In this document: piece after piece, positions 8,333 through 17,209 of the stretch | Numbering within the stretch: the first letter of the stretch is position 1 | Layout of the letters: each line of letters begins with the position of its first letter | Source: JAKPAM01 sp047601745 | Lineage (GTDB): Bacteria; Pseudomonadota; Gammaproteobacteria; Burkholderiales; Burkholderiaceae_E | Reading direction: 5' to 3' | Assembly (NCBI GenBank): GCA_047601745.1 | Contig: JASGIS010000001.1 | Coordinates: 1,984,001-2,048,000, forward strand | Length of the DNA stretch: 64,000 nucleotides | The notes under the pieces: model-generated | Told to the model about the DNA's origin: nothing | The model's input: the letters and a program-made list of their open reading frames with translations, nothing else | Database searches by the model: none | Program-made: the position numbers and the translations under genes

Positions 8333-9058
8333 ATGACACCGGCAATGGCTGCTACTGACAACGCGAAAACGAATTCCGTTCCGACCCGGCGTCCCGGCCC
8401 GTCGATCGTGCCGCCGACCGTCGTCGGGCGCGCGCTGCGCGTGACGGCGCTGGCCGCGGGTCTGCTGGTCGCCGCGGGCGCGCACGCGCAGGCGGCGGCG
8501 GGCAAGGCCGATCCGGCCAAGGCGCAAAAGGTCGTCGACGAGGTCTGCACCGCCTGCCACGGTGCGGACGGCAACAGTTCGGCTCCGGCCAATCCCAAGC
8601 TGGCTGCCCAGCACGTCGACTACCTGCGCAAGCAACTGCACGACTTCAAGGGTCAGGACGGCAAGCCCGCCGCCCGGCCCAGCCCGGTGATGGCCGGCAT
8701 CGTCACCGTGTTGTCCGACGCCGATATCGCCAACGTAGCCGCCTACTATTCGGCTCAAAAGCTCAAGCCGTCGGCCGCCCGCAACAAGGACACCGTCGAG
8801 CTGGGCCAGCGGATCTATCGCGGCGGCATCGCCGCCAAGGGCGTCCCCGCGTGCTCGGGCTGCCACAGCCCGAACGGCGCCGGCATGCCGGCCCAGTATC
8901 CGCACCTGGCCGGCCAGTACGCCGACTACACGCAGGATCAACTGATCCAGTTCCGTGCCGGCAAGCGCCAGAACAGCCCGCAGATGGTCGAGATCGCCGC
9001 CCGGCTGTCCGATCTCGAGATCCAGGCGCTGGCCGACTACATCGCCGGCTTGCGCTGA
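8333..9058 (+). CDS. Cytochrome c4, diheme c-type cytochrome
   Basis: This is a periplasmic electron carrier, probably donating to terminal oxidases. The ATG at 8333 gives 241 aa. A basic leader with a hydrophobic core (LRVTALAAGLLVAAGAHAQA) is cleaved after about residue 52. Two heme c motifs, CTACH (about residue 71) and CSGCH (about 173), head two homologous cytochrome domains, each with a distal Met candidate (VMAG, QMVE). engB next to a diheme c4 gene is the usual betaproteobacterial arrangement. The resB/ccsA genes that often follow are absent here. Confidence 0.92.
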   Translation: MTPAMAATDNAKTNSVPTRRPGPSIVPPTVVGRALRVTALAAGLLVAAGAHAQAAAGKADPAKAQKVVDEVCTACHGADGNSSAPANPKLAAQHVDYLRKQLHDFKGQDGKPAARPSPVMAGIVTVLSDADIANVAAYYSAQKLKPSAARNKDTVELGQRIYRGGIAAKGVPACSGCHSPNGAGMPAQYPHLAGQYADYTQDQLIQFRAGKRQNSPQMVEIAARLSDLEIQALADYIAGLR

Positions 9059-9239
9059 CGCGACCGCCCGCCGGCCTGACGCCGGCCATGGTTCCCGCCC
9101 TCGTCCCCGTCGCGGCACCGGGCTGATCGACCCCGGCGCTTCTCAGCAGTCAGTCCGAATCCGCCGTCCGTCCGCGGGGCGCTTCGGGCCGTAGCACGCC
9201 TGCCCATAATCGGAACATTCCGGTTGATGGGTTCGGCCA

Positions 9240-9707
9240 ATGGGCTCGCGCACCACTCGCACGGCGTCGCCCGACGCCGGTTTCACGCTGATCGAAGTGA
9301 TGATCACGGTGGCGATCATCGCCATCCTGGCGTCGATCGCCGTGCCCTCCTATCGCGACTACGTGATCCGCGGCGCGATCTCCGAGGCCGCGTCGATGCT
9401 GTCCGGCCTGCGCACGCGGATGGAACAGTACTACCTGGACAACCGCGTCTACGGCACCGGCAGCACCTGCGGACTGGTGATGCCGACGCTCGACGCGAAC
9501 CGCGACCAGTTCTCGTACGAATGCGCGGTCGGCGATGCCGGCACTTCGTACGTGATCACGGCGACCGGCGTGACCGGCAAACCGTCCGAAGGCTTCGTCT
9601 ACACGATCAACCAGGACGGCGAGCAGCGTACGACCGCCGTGACGGCGAGCTGGGCGGCGACCACGACGGTGCCGGCCAATCGCTGGATCGCGCGCAAGGG
9701 CGGATGA
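9240..9707 (+). CDS. pilE: Type IV pilin-like protein, PilE family
   Basis: This is a prepilin peptidase substrate of the type IV pilus. A short basic leader ends in Gly, giving the cleavage site DAG/FTLIEVMITV with Glu at +5, followed by a long hydrophobic helix (VMITVAIIAILASIAVPSY). The mature protein is about 140 aa with a Cys pair (in STCGL and YECAV), typical of PilE-like minor pilins. It is the first gene of the minor-pilin operon and overlaps fimT in an ATGA arrangement. It may be a minor rather than a major pilin because of its operon position. Confidence 0.88.
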   Translation: MGSRTTRTASPDAGFTLIEVMITVAIIAILASIAVPSYRDYVIRGAISEAASMLSGLRTRMEQYYLDNRVYGTGSTCGLVMPTLDANRDQFSYECAVGDAGTSYVITATGVTGKPSEGFVYTINQDGEQRTTAVTASWAATTTVPANRWIARKGG

Positions 9708-10399
9708 TGCGCGCCGCCCGCTCGTCCCGATCGACGACGGCCGTCCGCTCCGGGTCCGCGATGCGTCCGGCGGCGCCGCGCGGCGCCGCCCGGGCCGAAG
9801 GCTGGACGCTGATCGAGATGGTCGTCGTCACGACCGTCCTCGGCCTGATGATGGCGGCGGGCCTGCCGATGATGGGAACGATGCTGGCCAACGGCCGGGT
9901 CCGCTCGGCGGTCGAATCGCTGCAGGACGGCCTGGGCATCGCGCAGGCCGAGGCGCTGCGCCGCTCGGCGCCCGCCGAACTGATCGTGCTCGACGGCGAG
10001 CCGGTCCGCGCCAACGTGACGGCCGGCGCGCAGGCCAGCGGCGGTAACTGGATGGTCCGCGTGCCGGCCGACGCGACGCGCGGATTGGCGTCGGCCGATT
10101 TCGTCCGCGGCAGCGCCGCCGCCGATCCGAGCAATGCTCCGACGATCGAGAACCGGGCCGGCGCCGTCGGCGTGGCCTTCGCGCCCAGCGGGCGCGTGTT
10201 GAGCAATGCCGGCGGCGCCTACGCACCGATCGCGGCGCCGGTCGTGTTTCGCGTGACGGCGCCGAACGCGGACCGGCCGATGTGCGTCTACGTCACGATC
10301 GGCGGGTCGTTCAAGACCTGCGATCCCAAGCTGTCCGGCGGCGACTTCCGGGCTTGTCAGCCGGCGTTGTCGGCGGCGGACTGCCCGGCAGCGGGTTGA
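9704..10399 (+). CDS. fimT: Type IV pilus pseudopilin, FimT/GspH family
   Basis: The ATG at 9704 overlaps the stop of the preceding pilin. The 231-aa product has a 33-residue Arg/Ala-rich leader ending in AEG/WTLIEMVVVTTVLGL, with Glu at +5. Trp at +1 is unusual, since Phe or Met is the norm. The C-terminal domain fits GspH/FimT (GIAQAEALRRSAPAELIVLDG, GVAFAPSGRVLSN) and a Cys-containing end. FimT-type minor pilins take part in pilus assembly, and in some species bind DNA during uptake. An internal start at 9761 would give a shorter leader. Confidence 0.85.
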   Translation: MMRAARSSRSTTAVRSGSAMRPAAPRGAARAEGWTLIEMVVVTTVLGLMMAAGLPMMGTMLANGRVRSAVESLQDGLGIAQAEALRRSAPAELIVLDGEPVRANVTAGAQASGGNWMVRVPADATRGLASADFVRGSAAADPSNAPTIENRAGAVGVAFAPSGRVLSNAGGAYAPIAAPVVFRVTAPNADRPMCVYVTIGGSFKTCDPKLSGGDFRACQPALSAADCPAAG

Positions 10400-10409
10400 G
10401 GGGCGCGCC

Positions 10410-10886
10410 ATGAAGCGCATTCGTCCGTCGACGTCCGCCCGCGCGCAGCGCGGCGTCATGCTGCTCGAGGTGCTGATCGGGCTGCTGATCTTCATGATCG
10501 GCGCGCTGGGCCTGATCGGCTACGTCGGCCGCGCGGCCGCCGATTCGGTCGAAGCGCGCCTGCGCGCCGAGGCGGCGCTGCTGTCGCAGCAGTATTTCGC
10601 CCGGCTCGATTCCTTGATCTCGACCTCGGACCGGGGCGCGAACCTGGCGACCTACACGGCCGCGATCGGCAACGTGGCACCGGGCCTGTGCCAGGCCTGG
10701 ATCGACGACACGCTGCACGCGCCGCGCACGGGCCTGCCCAACGCCACGGCCAGTTGCGAGATCGTGCCGACCGCCGAATCGGTCCACGTTCGCCTGACGA
10801 TCACGTGGAAGGCGCGCGCCGGCGGTTCGAGCGATTCGCTGGCCACGCGCACGCACCAGTTCGTCACGCAGAGGCCGATCGTATGA
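10410..10886 (+). CDS. pilV: Type IV pilus minor pilin PilV
   Basis: A 158-aa minor pilin with cleavage site AQRG/VMLLEVLIGLLIFMIGALGL and Glu at +5. The MLLEVL(I/V)(G/A)L(L/V)IF motif is characteristic of PilV. Two Cys (in GLCQAW and ASCEIV) and a TITWKAR strand near the end match the family. It lies 10 bp after fimT and overlaps pilW by 4 bp. PilV is expected to help prime pilus assembly with PilW, PilX and PilY1. Confidence 0.88.
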   Translation: MKRIRPSTSARAQRGVMLLEVLIGLLIFMIGALGLIGYVGRAAADSVEARLRAEAALLSQQYFARLDSLISTSDRGANLATYTAAIGNVAPGLCQAWIDDTLHAPRTGLPNATASCEIVPTAESVHVRLTITWKARAGGSSDSLATRTHQFVTQRPIV

Positions 10887-12172
10887 ACGGCGCGCGCGGG
10901 CGATCGTCGCGACGGCAATCGGGTTTCTCGCTGATCGAGCTGATGGTCGCGCTCGTCATCACGATGATGGCGTCGCTGCTGATGTTCCAGACGATGACGC
11001 TCGGCGAAGGCAGCAAGCGCACGGCCAGCGGCGGCAACGAATCGATGCGCGCGGGCACGATGGTGCTCGACGAGCTGTCGTTCCTCGTGCGTTCGGCCGG
11101 CGTCGGTCTGGCGCAGATCCCCGGCGCTTATGGTTGCGCGCTGACCGCTTATCGCGACGGCGGCCAGGTGCTGCCGTCGGGCGGTGCGCTGCCGGCCCCG
11201 TTCGACGCCGTGCCGACCTCGCCGTTCCGCGTCGCGCCGGTGATGGTCTTCGACGGCGGCGACGATCCGGACGTGCTGCTGGTCATGAGCGGCAGCTCGG
11301 CGTCGGCCAACATCCCGATCCCGCGCGCCGAGGCGATGGTCGGCGGCGAAGCGATCACCGTCACCAACACCGTGGGCCTGCGTCAGAACGACGTCGTGCT
11401 GATGACGCAGCTCAGGCGCAGCGGCACCGACCTCACGCCGGCCGACTGCTTCCTGACGCAGGTCAACGTCGCCGCCGCCGACCTGAACGCGGTGACCGGC
11501 TACATCGAGTCCAATCCGTTCCGCGTCGCCGGCAACACGTATTCGGCGCCGATCGGCGTGCTGCCGGTCGGCGCGCGCTACGCGCTGACGACGCTGGGGG
11601 CCATGCCGGTGGCCACGCTGATCGGCGTGCGGCGCGGCGCCGGCCGCTCCGACCTGGTCGCTTATGACCTGCTCGCGCAGACCGGGCCGACCGTGCTGGC
11701 CGAGAACATCGTCGACTTCCAGGTGCTGTACGGCGTCGATACGACCGTGCGGGCCGGCCGCTCGATCAACAACGACATCGACTACTTCGGCGACGGCATC
11801 GTCGACGACTGGGTCGCGCCGATCGGCGACTGGTCGGCCGCCAACCTGGCGGACCCGTTCGTCAACGGTTCGGCGTCGTGGAACGGGCCGGAGCGCCAGC
11901 GCCGGATCAAGTCGATGCGCCTGGCGATCGTCACCGTCGACAGCGAGGTGTCGCGCAAGGCGGTCGATCGCGTCGATCCGACGGTGCGCGTGTTCGACGG
12001 CGCGGTCGACCGCTCCAACACCTCGCTGCGCATCGAGCACGCGATGGCCGCCGGCGGCGCGTGGGATCCGCGGTCCCGTTACCAGGTCTTCGAGTCGATC
12101 GTGCCGGTGCGCAACCTGACCGGCGGACTGAGTCCGATCGACCCCAACCTGATCTTCGCCGCCTCGCCATGA
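10883..12172 (+). CDS. pilW: Type IV pilus minor pilin PilW
   Basis: The ATG at 10883 overlaps the pilV stop. The 429-aa product carries the prepilin site RRQSG/FSLIELMVALVITMMASLLMF with Glu at +5 and then a large globular C-terminal domain. It is longer than other minor pilins, as is normal for PilW. The segment LDELSFLVRSAGVG soon after the helix and YVLYGVDT-like text near residue 285 (FQVLYGVDTTVRAGRS) are family features. The gene ends in an ATGA overlap with pilX. Confidence 0.87.
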   Translation: MNGARGRSSRRQSGFSLIELMVALVITMMASLLMFQTMTLGEGSKRTASGGNESMRAGTMVLDELSFLVRSAGVGLAQIPGAYGCALTAYRDGGQVLPSGGALPAPFDAVPTSPFRVAPVMVFDGGDDPDVLLVMSGSSASANIPIPRAEAMVGGEAITVTNTVGLRQNDVVLMTQLRRSGTDLTPADCFLTQVNVAAADLNAVTGYIESNPFRVAGNTYSAPIGVLPVGARYALTTLGAMPVATLIGVRRGAGRSDLVAYDLLAQTGPTVLAENIVDFQVLYGVDTTVRAGRSINNDIDYFGDGIVDDWVAPIGDWSAANLADPFVNGSASWNGPERQRRIKSMRLAIVTVDSEVSRKAVDRVDPTVRVFDGAVDRSNTSLRIEHAMAAGGAWDPRSRYQVFESIVPVRNLTGGLSPIDPNLIFAASP

Positions 12173-12768
12173 TCCATTCGACACGCAACGGACCGCGACG
12201 ACAGCAGGGTCTCACGCTGGTCGTCGCGCTGATCACCATCGTCGCGATGTCGCTGGCGGCGCTCGCGATGTATCGCTCGGTCGACGTCGCGACGCTGCAG
12301 AGCGGCAACGTCGCCCGCCTGACCGACCAGGCCAACAAGGCCGACCTGTGCGTGCGTCGCGCGATCACGTGGATGACCGACGGCTCGATCGACCTGCAGT
12401 CCGGCGCGAGCAATGCGGCCCGCAATTACTACGGCGTGCAGTTCGCGCCGAACGAGATGGACGGCCGCTACAACCTGAACAGCCGCCTGCTCTCGAGCAG
12501 CGACAACGGCTGGATGGGCACGGCGCCGGACATCGACGCGGGCGAGGGCGTGCGCGTCAACTGCGTGATCGAGCGCGCCTGCACGCGCGCGGAGGTCGCC
12601 GAGGCTTCGCACTGCCAGATGGCCGGCGGCGCGCTCGGCGGGCAGGGCAAGGATGGCACGAAGGAGATCGGCATCGGCGCGCTGCCGGTGTTCCGGGTCT
12701 CGACGCGGATCGACAGCGACAAGGGCGTGTCGTTCTCGCAGGTGACGCTCGGGCCGCGGATCAACTGA
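12169..12768 (+). CDS. pilX: Type IV pilus assembly protein PilX
   Basis: A 199-aa product with a short basic leader and the cleavage site RRQQG/LTLVVALITIVAMSLAAL. There is no Glu at +5, as in other PilX and GspK-like tip pseudopilins, which supports a tip location. The soluble part has four Cys residues. It overlaps pilW by 4 bp and precedes pilY1 by 10 bp, the standard minor-pilin order. Confidence 0.82.
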   Translation: MIHSTRNGPRRQQGLTLVVALITIVAMSLAALAMYRSVDVATLQSGNVARLTDQANKADLCVRRAITWMTDGSIDLQSGASNAARNYYGVQFAPNEMDGRYNLNSRLLSSSDNGWMGTAPDIDAGEGVRVNCVIERACTRAEVAEASHCQMAGGALGGQGKDGTKEIGIGALPVFRVSTRIDSDKGVSFSQVTLGPRIN

Positions 12769-12778
12769 GGAGGTCGCG

Positions 12779-15700
12779 ATGGGCAACGGGACGCGGCGCC
12801 TGCGCGGCGCATTGAGCTGGTTGCTGTCGGTCGTGCTGGTCTGGTCGTCGTTGGCATCGCCGCTGCATGCGGCGATCACGTCGCTGGCCGATCAGCCGAT
12901 CGGCGCGAGCGGGGTCACCAACGTGCCGGCCAACGTCCTGCTGACGCCGTCGGTCGAGTATCCGACCGCGATCAGCCAGGCGCATATCGGCAACTTCAAT
13001 TTCGGCAACGTCTATCTCGGCTACTTCGACTCGTACAAGTGCTACGACTACGACAGCGCCAACGGGTATTTCGTGCCCAAGGGCTGGACGGCCGGCGTCA
13101 CCGTCGTCGGCGGCGCCGTGCTGCGCGGCGGCGCGATGACCTGCGCCGGACGCTGGAGCGGCAACTACCTGAACTGGGCGACGATGCAGACGATCGACAC
13201 GTTCAGGCTGGTGATGACCGGCGGCGATCGCGTCGTCGACACGACGACGAAGACGGTCGTGCAGAAAGCGTACGCGAGCAACCAGGGCAGCGTCAGCGGC
13301 AACTTCGAGATCAAGTCGCTGACCAGCGGCGTCGCGCTGGTCACCCCTTATGGCACCGGCAGCATCCACGTACGCATCTGGAATCTCGGCCGGCTGATGC
13401 GGATCGGCTTCACGACGGCGGCCAAGGTGCAGGACAACACGCTGGACGCCGGCGAGATCGAGATGAACGTCGCCGTCCAGGTCTGCGTGAAGGAGCCCGA
13501 CAACGACGCCGGCATCGGCAAGCCGATGCTCGAGAGCAACTGCGTCGCCTACGGCAGCGACGCCGACGCCAACTACAAGCCCGAGGGGCTGATCCAGAAG
13601 AACGCGAAGACGATGCGCTTCGGCGTGTTCGCTTACCTGAACGATTCGAACCCGATGCGCGACGGCGGCGTGCTGCGGGCGCGGATGAAGTCGGTCGGCC
13701 CGCAGACGTACGTGCCCGGCAGCGTCGCGACGACCAATCCGAACGCCGAATGGGACGCCTCGACCGGCGTGCTGATCACGAATCCCGATCCCGACGACGC
13801 GGCCAGCACGTTGCCGGCTGCCGCCAACAGCGGGGTCATCAACTATCTGAACAAGTTCGGCGCGTCGGGTACTTACAAGGCCCTCGACAACGTCAGCGAG
13901 ATGTACTACGGCGCGATCCGCTACCTGCGCCACCTCGGATCCGTGCCCGAATGGCACAACGGTCTGGATGCGACGATGGTCGACGGGTTTCCGGTGATCA
14001 CGAACTGGGACGACCCGATCCAGTACAAGTGCCAGAAGAACTTCACCGTCGGCATCGGCGACGTCAACACGCACCGCGACCGCGACGTGCCCGGCGGCAC
14101 CAACCGCACCGGCGAACCGGCGACGATGCCGCCGCTGGTCGCGGCCGATCCGATCGACATCAATACGGTGACCAATGCGCTGGGCGCGCTCGAAGGACTC
14201 GGCGCGACGCTGGGCGACACGCAGACCGGCGCGACGGCCGCGTCGTACTACATCGCCGGCGTCGCGTTCTGGGCGCATACCAACGACATGCGCGCGGACC
14301 TGCCGGGCAAGCAGACCGTCGACTTCTTCTGGGTCGACGTGATGGAAGGACGAACCTACAAGCACAAGAACCAGTACTGGCTGGCCGCCAAATACGGCGG
14401 GTTCAACGACAGTGACGGGTCCGGCACGCCGAACCTGCAGCCCGAATGGGCGGACAACGGCAGCACGTACAGCGGCTGGCCGCTGCCGGACAATTATTTC
14501 GCGGCGGCCAACCCCTCGGCGATGGCCAGCGGCCTGTCCCGGACCTTCGCGCAGATCCAGGCCAAGGTGTCGCGCGCGTCGGGCCTGAAGATGCCGTCAC
14601 CGATCCTGCCGGCATCGGACCAGAGCACGTACAGCTTCAGCCCCCGCTACGATCCCAATACCTGGACCGGCGACGTCGTCGGCAACCAGACCTCGGTCAG
14701 CACCGACGGCGAACTGAACAACACCGAGAAGTTCTCGGCGAAGGCGAAGATCGAGGCGGCGTTCAGCGGCGGCAACCACGCGACGCGCAAGGTCGTGACC
14801 GGCTGGGGCGAGGGCAGCGGCTTCGCGACGTATCCGTTCACGGCCGCGGGCGTGCCCGCCGAGCTGCTGGCCGTGCTCGACAGCGACACCCAGCGCGCGC
14901 AGAGCCTGATCAACTACCTGCGCGGCGACCGCACGCACGAGGGCTCGTTGTGGCGCACGCGCCAGGCGTTGCTGGGCTCGGTCGTCAACAGCGACGTGGG
15001 CATCGTCGCTCCGTCCAACGAGCCTTATGACGACGGCGCCAACCCCGGTTATTCGATGTTCAAGAACGCCACCGCGTCGCGCGTGCCGACGGTGATCGTC
15101 GGCGCCAACGACGGCATGCTGCACGTGCTCGACGGCAACATCGACAGCAGCGACGGCGGCAAGGAACTGTGGGCGTACGTGCCGCGTGCGATGTACGCGA
15201 GCGATCCGGCCTTCGGCACGAACGGACTGGTCAGCTTCGCCAGCACGCCGTACATGCACCGCTATCTGGTCGACGGCAAGATCCGCGTCCAGGACGTGTA
15301 TCTGCAGGACGTGTCGGGCCAGACCCGCACCAGCGTGGACGCCGGCTGGCATACGCTGGCCATCGCCGGCCTGGGCAAGGGCGGCCGCGCTTACGTCGCG
15401 CTGGACGTGACCGATGCGTCGTCGCAAGGAGCATTGTCGGTCGCGGCCTTGGGCGCCAAGGTCCTGTGGGAGTTCACCGATCCGGGCATGGGATACACGT
15501 ACGGCAAGCCGCACGTATTCAAGACCAGAGCGTACGGCTGGGTCGTCGCGCTACCGTCCGGCTACAACAATGCCGACGGCAAGGGTTACGTGTTCCTCGT
15601 CAATCCGCTGACCGGGCAGAAGATGGCGACGCTGACGACAGGCAGCGGCACGGCCGGCAATCCGAGCGGTCTGGCGCACATCGGCGCGTACGTCCCGGAT

Positions 15701-16507
15701 CTGGGCGACTACACGGCCGACATGCTGTACGCCGGCGATCTGCAGGGCAACGTCTGGCGCTGGGACCTGCGCGGCGACGCGAGCCTGGACGGCCAGGCCG
15801 CGCTGAAGATCGCCCGGCTGACGAACGGTGCCGGCGTCGCCGTGCCGGTCACCACCGAGCCCGAGATCCAGGCGTATCCGGGAACGCAGGAGCGCTACGT
15901 GTTCTTCGGCACCGGCCGCTACCTGGACGACAGCGACATCATCGCCAAACAGCCGCAGGCCTTGTTCGGGCTTCGCGACGGCGACCGCTACGCGCCGTGG
16001 GATGCTTCGACGCTGCCCGCGGGCCTGTCGTACCCGATCGGCCGCGACAAGCTGCAGTCGGTCGACGATCTGACCGACGGCATCGTCTACGATCCGAACA
16101 AGGCCGGATGGTTCTACAACCTGACCGGCGGTGTCGGGGGCGCCAACGAGCGCGTGATCGTCAACCCGGTCGCTTATGGCGGGCAGGTGGTGTTCGCGTC
16201 GCTGGTGCCGGGCAGCGATCCGTGCGCGCCGCAGGGCACGAGCAACCTGTACGCGCTGGACTTCAAGAGCGCTGCCTCGCAATTGACGGTGCCGAAGATC
16301 TCGCTCGAATCGGCGGTCGTCGATGTCTCGATCATCAACAGCCGGGGTACCGTCACCGCCGCGGTGTCGACCGCCGGCTCGGTGGGATCGCCGGGAGGCT
16401 CGGCCGACATCAAGTGCAGCGGCGATAGCTGCCTGGTCAACATGCGGGCGTTCACGCCGTCGATGATGACGCGGTTCAGTGTCCGGGAAGTGCGTCCCGG
16501 GCTCTGA
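12779..16507 (+). CDS. pilY1: PilY1/PilC-type pilus tip adhesin
   Basis: This is a large secreted protein of the pilus tip, used in adhesion and in control of extension and retraction. The start follows GGAGG (ATG at 12779), and the 1242-aa product opens with a signal peptide (WLLSVVLVWSSLASPLHA). The region CQKNFTVGIGDVNTH (about residue 418) matches the PilY1 core. The C-terminal half (about 700-1150) is the PilY1 beta-propeller (TVIVGANDGMLHVLDG, YVPDLGDYTADMLYAGDLQG). The calcium loop that normally reads D-x-D-x-D-G-x-x-D before YAGDLxG is here DLGDYTAD, so calcium binding may be weaker or absent. No N-terminal VWA MIDAS is seen. Confidence 0.9.
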   Translation: MGNGTRRLRGALSWLLSVVLVWSSLASPLHAAITSLADQPIGASGVTNVPANVLLTPSVEYPTAISQAHIGNFNFGNVYLGYFDSYKCYDYDSANGYFVPKGWTAGVTVVGGAVLRGGAMTCAGRWSGNYLNWATMQTIDTFRLVMTGGDRVVDTTTKTVVQKAYASNQGSVSGNFEIKSLTSGVALVTPYGTGSIHVRIWNLGRLMRIGFTTAAKVQDNTLDAGEIEMNVAVQVCVKEPDNDAGIGKPMLESNCVAYGSDADANYKPEGLIQKNAKTMRFGVFAYLNDSNPMRDGGVLRARMKSVGPQTYVPGSVATTNPNAEWDASTGVLITNPDPDDAASTLPAAANSGVINYLNKFGASGTYKALDNVSEMYYGAIRYLRHLGSVPEWHNGLDATMVDGFPVITNWDDPIQYKCQKNFTVGIGDVNTHRDRDVPGGTNRTGEPATMPPLVAADPIDINTVTNALGALEGLGATLGDTQTGATAASYYIAGVAFWAHTNDMRADLPGKQTVDFFWVDVMEGRTYKHKNQYWLAAKYGGFNDSDGSGTPNLQPEWADNGSTYSGWPLPDNYFAAANPSAMASGLSRTFAQIQAKVSRASGLKMPSPILPASDQSTYSFSPRYDPNTWTGDVVGNQTSVSTDGELNNTEKFSAKAKIEAAFSGGNHATRKVVTGWGEGSGFATYPFTAAGVPAELLAVLDSDTQRAQSLINYLRGDRTHEGSLWRTRQALLGSVVNSDVGIVAPSNEPYDDGANPGYSMFKNATASRVPTVIVGANDGMLHVLDGNIDSSDGGKELWAYVPRAMYASDPAFGTNGLVSFASTPYMHRYLVDGKIRVQDVYLQDVSGQTRTSVDAGWHTLAIAGLGKGGRAYVALDVTDASSQGALSVAALGAKVLWEFTDPGMGYTYGKPHVFKTRAYGWVVALPSGYNNADGKGYVFLVNPLTGQKMATLTTGSGTAGNPSGLAHIGAYVPDLGDYTADMLYAGDLQGNVWRWDLRGDASLDGQAALKIARLTNGAGVAVPVTTEPEIQAYPGTQERYVFFGTGRYLDDSDIIAKQPQALFGLRDGDRYAPWDASTLPAGLSYPIGRDKLQSVDDLTDGIVYDPNKAGWFYNLTGGVGGANERVIVNPVAYGGQVVFASLVPGSDPCAPQGTSNLYALDFKSAASQLTVPKISLESAVVDVSIINSRGTVTAAVSTAGSVGSPGGSADIKCSGDSCLVNMRAFTPSMMTRFSVREVRPGL

Positions 16508-16624
16508 AACATCGTCAACGAACCGGGCGCGGCCGGGCGCCGCCGGCCGGTCCGGCGCGCGCCAGGATGTCGATGCATGACTGCCGTCCCCGCGCGCGGA
16601 TCGGGTCCGTGCGCGGCGCTCGTG

Positions 16625-16861
16625 TCAGGGTTTCATCGCGTCGTTCTTCTTGCCGTCGCGGGTCGTGTCAGCAGGTGTCGGCGCGGCAGGCGTCGATGCG
16701 GCAGGCGTCGATGCGGCGGGAGCCGGGGCCACCGCGTCCGGCGGCTTGGGCGGGCGCTTGGGCAGCATCAGCGGACCGGTCTGCCCGCATGCCGACAGGG
16801 TCAGCAGGCCGCCGAACGAAGCCGCCATTATCATGGAACGTCGTGACATCGGAATACGCAT
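16625..16861 (-). CDS. lptM: Small lipoprotein, LptM/YifL type
   Basis: A 78-aa protein with a lipobox (LLTLSAC) and the family signature CGQTGPLMLPKRPP right after the acylated Cys. In enterobacteria LptM assists assembly of the LPS translocon LptDE in the outer membrane. The rest is a Pro/Ala/Thr-rich tail that includes a 15-bp direct repeat (16685-16699 and 16700-16714). It is divergent from cyaY, the usual pairing. An internal start at 16849 would give 74 aa and leave more room for control sites; the 16861 start leaves only 14 bp between the two start codons. Confidence 0.82.
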   Translation of the reverse strand: MRIPMSRRSMIMAASFGGLLTLSACGQTGPLMLPKRPPKPPDAVAPAPAASTPAASTPAAPTPADTTRDGKKNDAMKP

Positions 16862-16875
16862 CGGAACACACTACC

Positions 16876-17199
16876 ATGACTGAAACGGAATTCGTCGCCG
16901 CCTGCGAGCGGGTGCTCGACGAGCTCGAGGACGCGCTCGACGCGCTGACGATCGACGCCGATACCGAGCGGACCGAGCAGATCCTGACGATCGAACTGGA
17001 CGATGGCAGCAAGATCATCGTCAACGGCAATACGCCGCTACGCGAGATCTGGGTGGCGGCCCGTTCGGGGGGCTTCCATTTCCGCCACGAAGACGGCCGA
17101 TGGCTCGATACGCGCAGCGGCCGGTCGCTGTACGCGTGCCTGTCGGATTGCCTGAGCCGGCAGGCGGGCCAGGCCGTCGAGCTGACCGAGCGCCGCTGA
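16876..17199 (+). CDS. cyaY: Iron donor protein CyaY (bacterial frataxin)
   Basis: CyaY binds iron and modulates IscS-dependent Fe-S cluster assembly in the cytoplasm. The 107-aa product (MTETEFVAACERVLDELEDA) has the acidic first helix and the sheet segments ILTIELDDGSKIIVNGNTPLREIW, GGFHF and WLDTRSG, all frataxin signatures. The ATG at 16876 is the right start by length; upstream in-frame sequence is low complexity and antisense to lptM. Its 3' end faces mrcA. Confidence 0.95.
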   Translation: MTETEFVAACERVLDELEDALDALTIDADTERTEQILTIELDDGSKIIVNGNTPLREIWVAARSGGFHFRHEDGRWLDTRSGRSLYACLSDCLSRQAGQAVELTERR

Positions 17200-17209
17200 A
17201 CGAGGCCGG

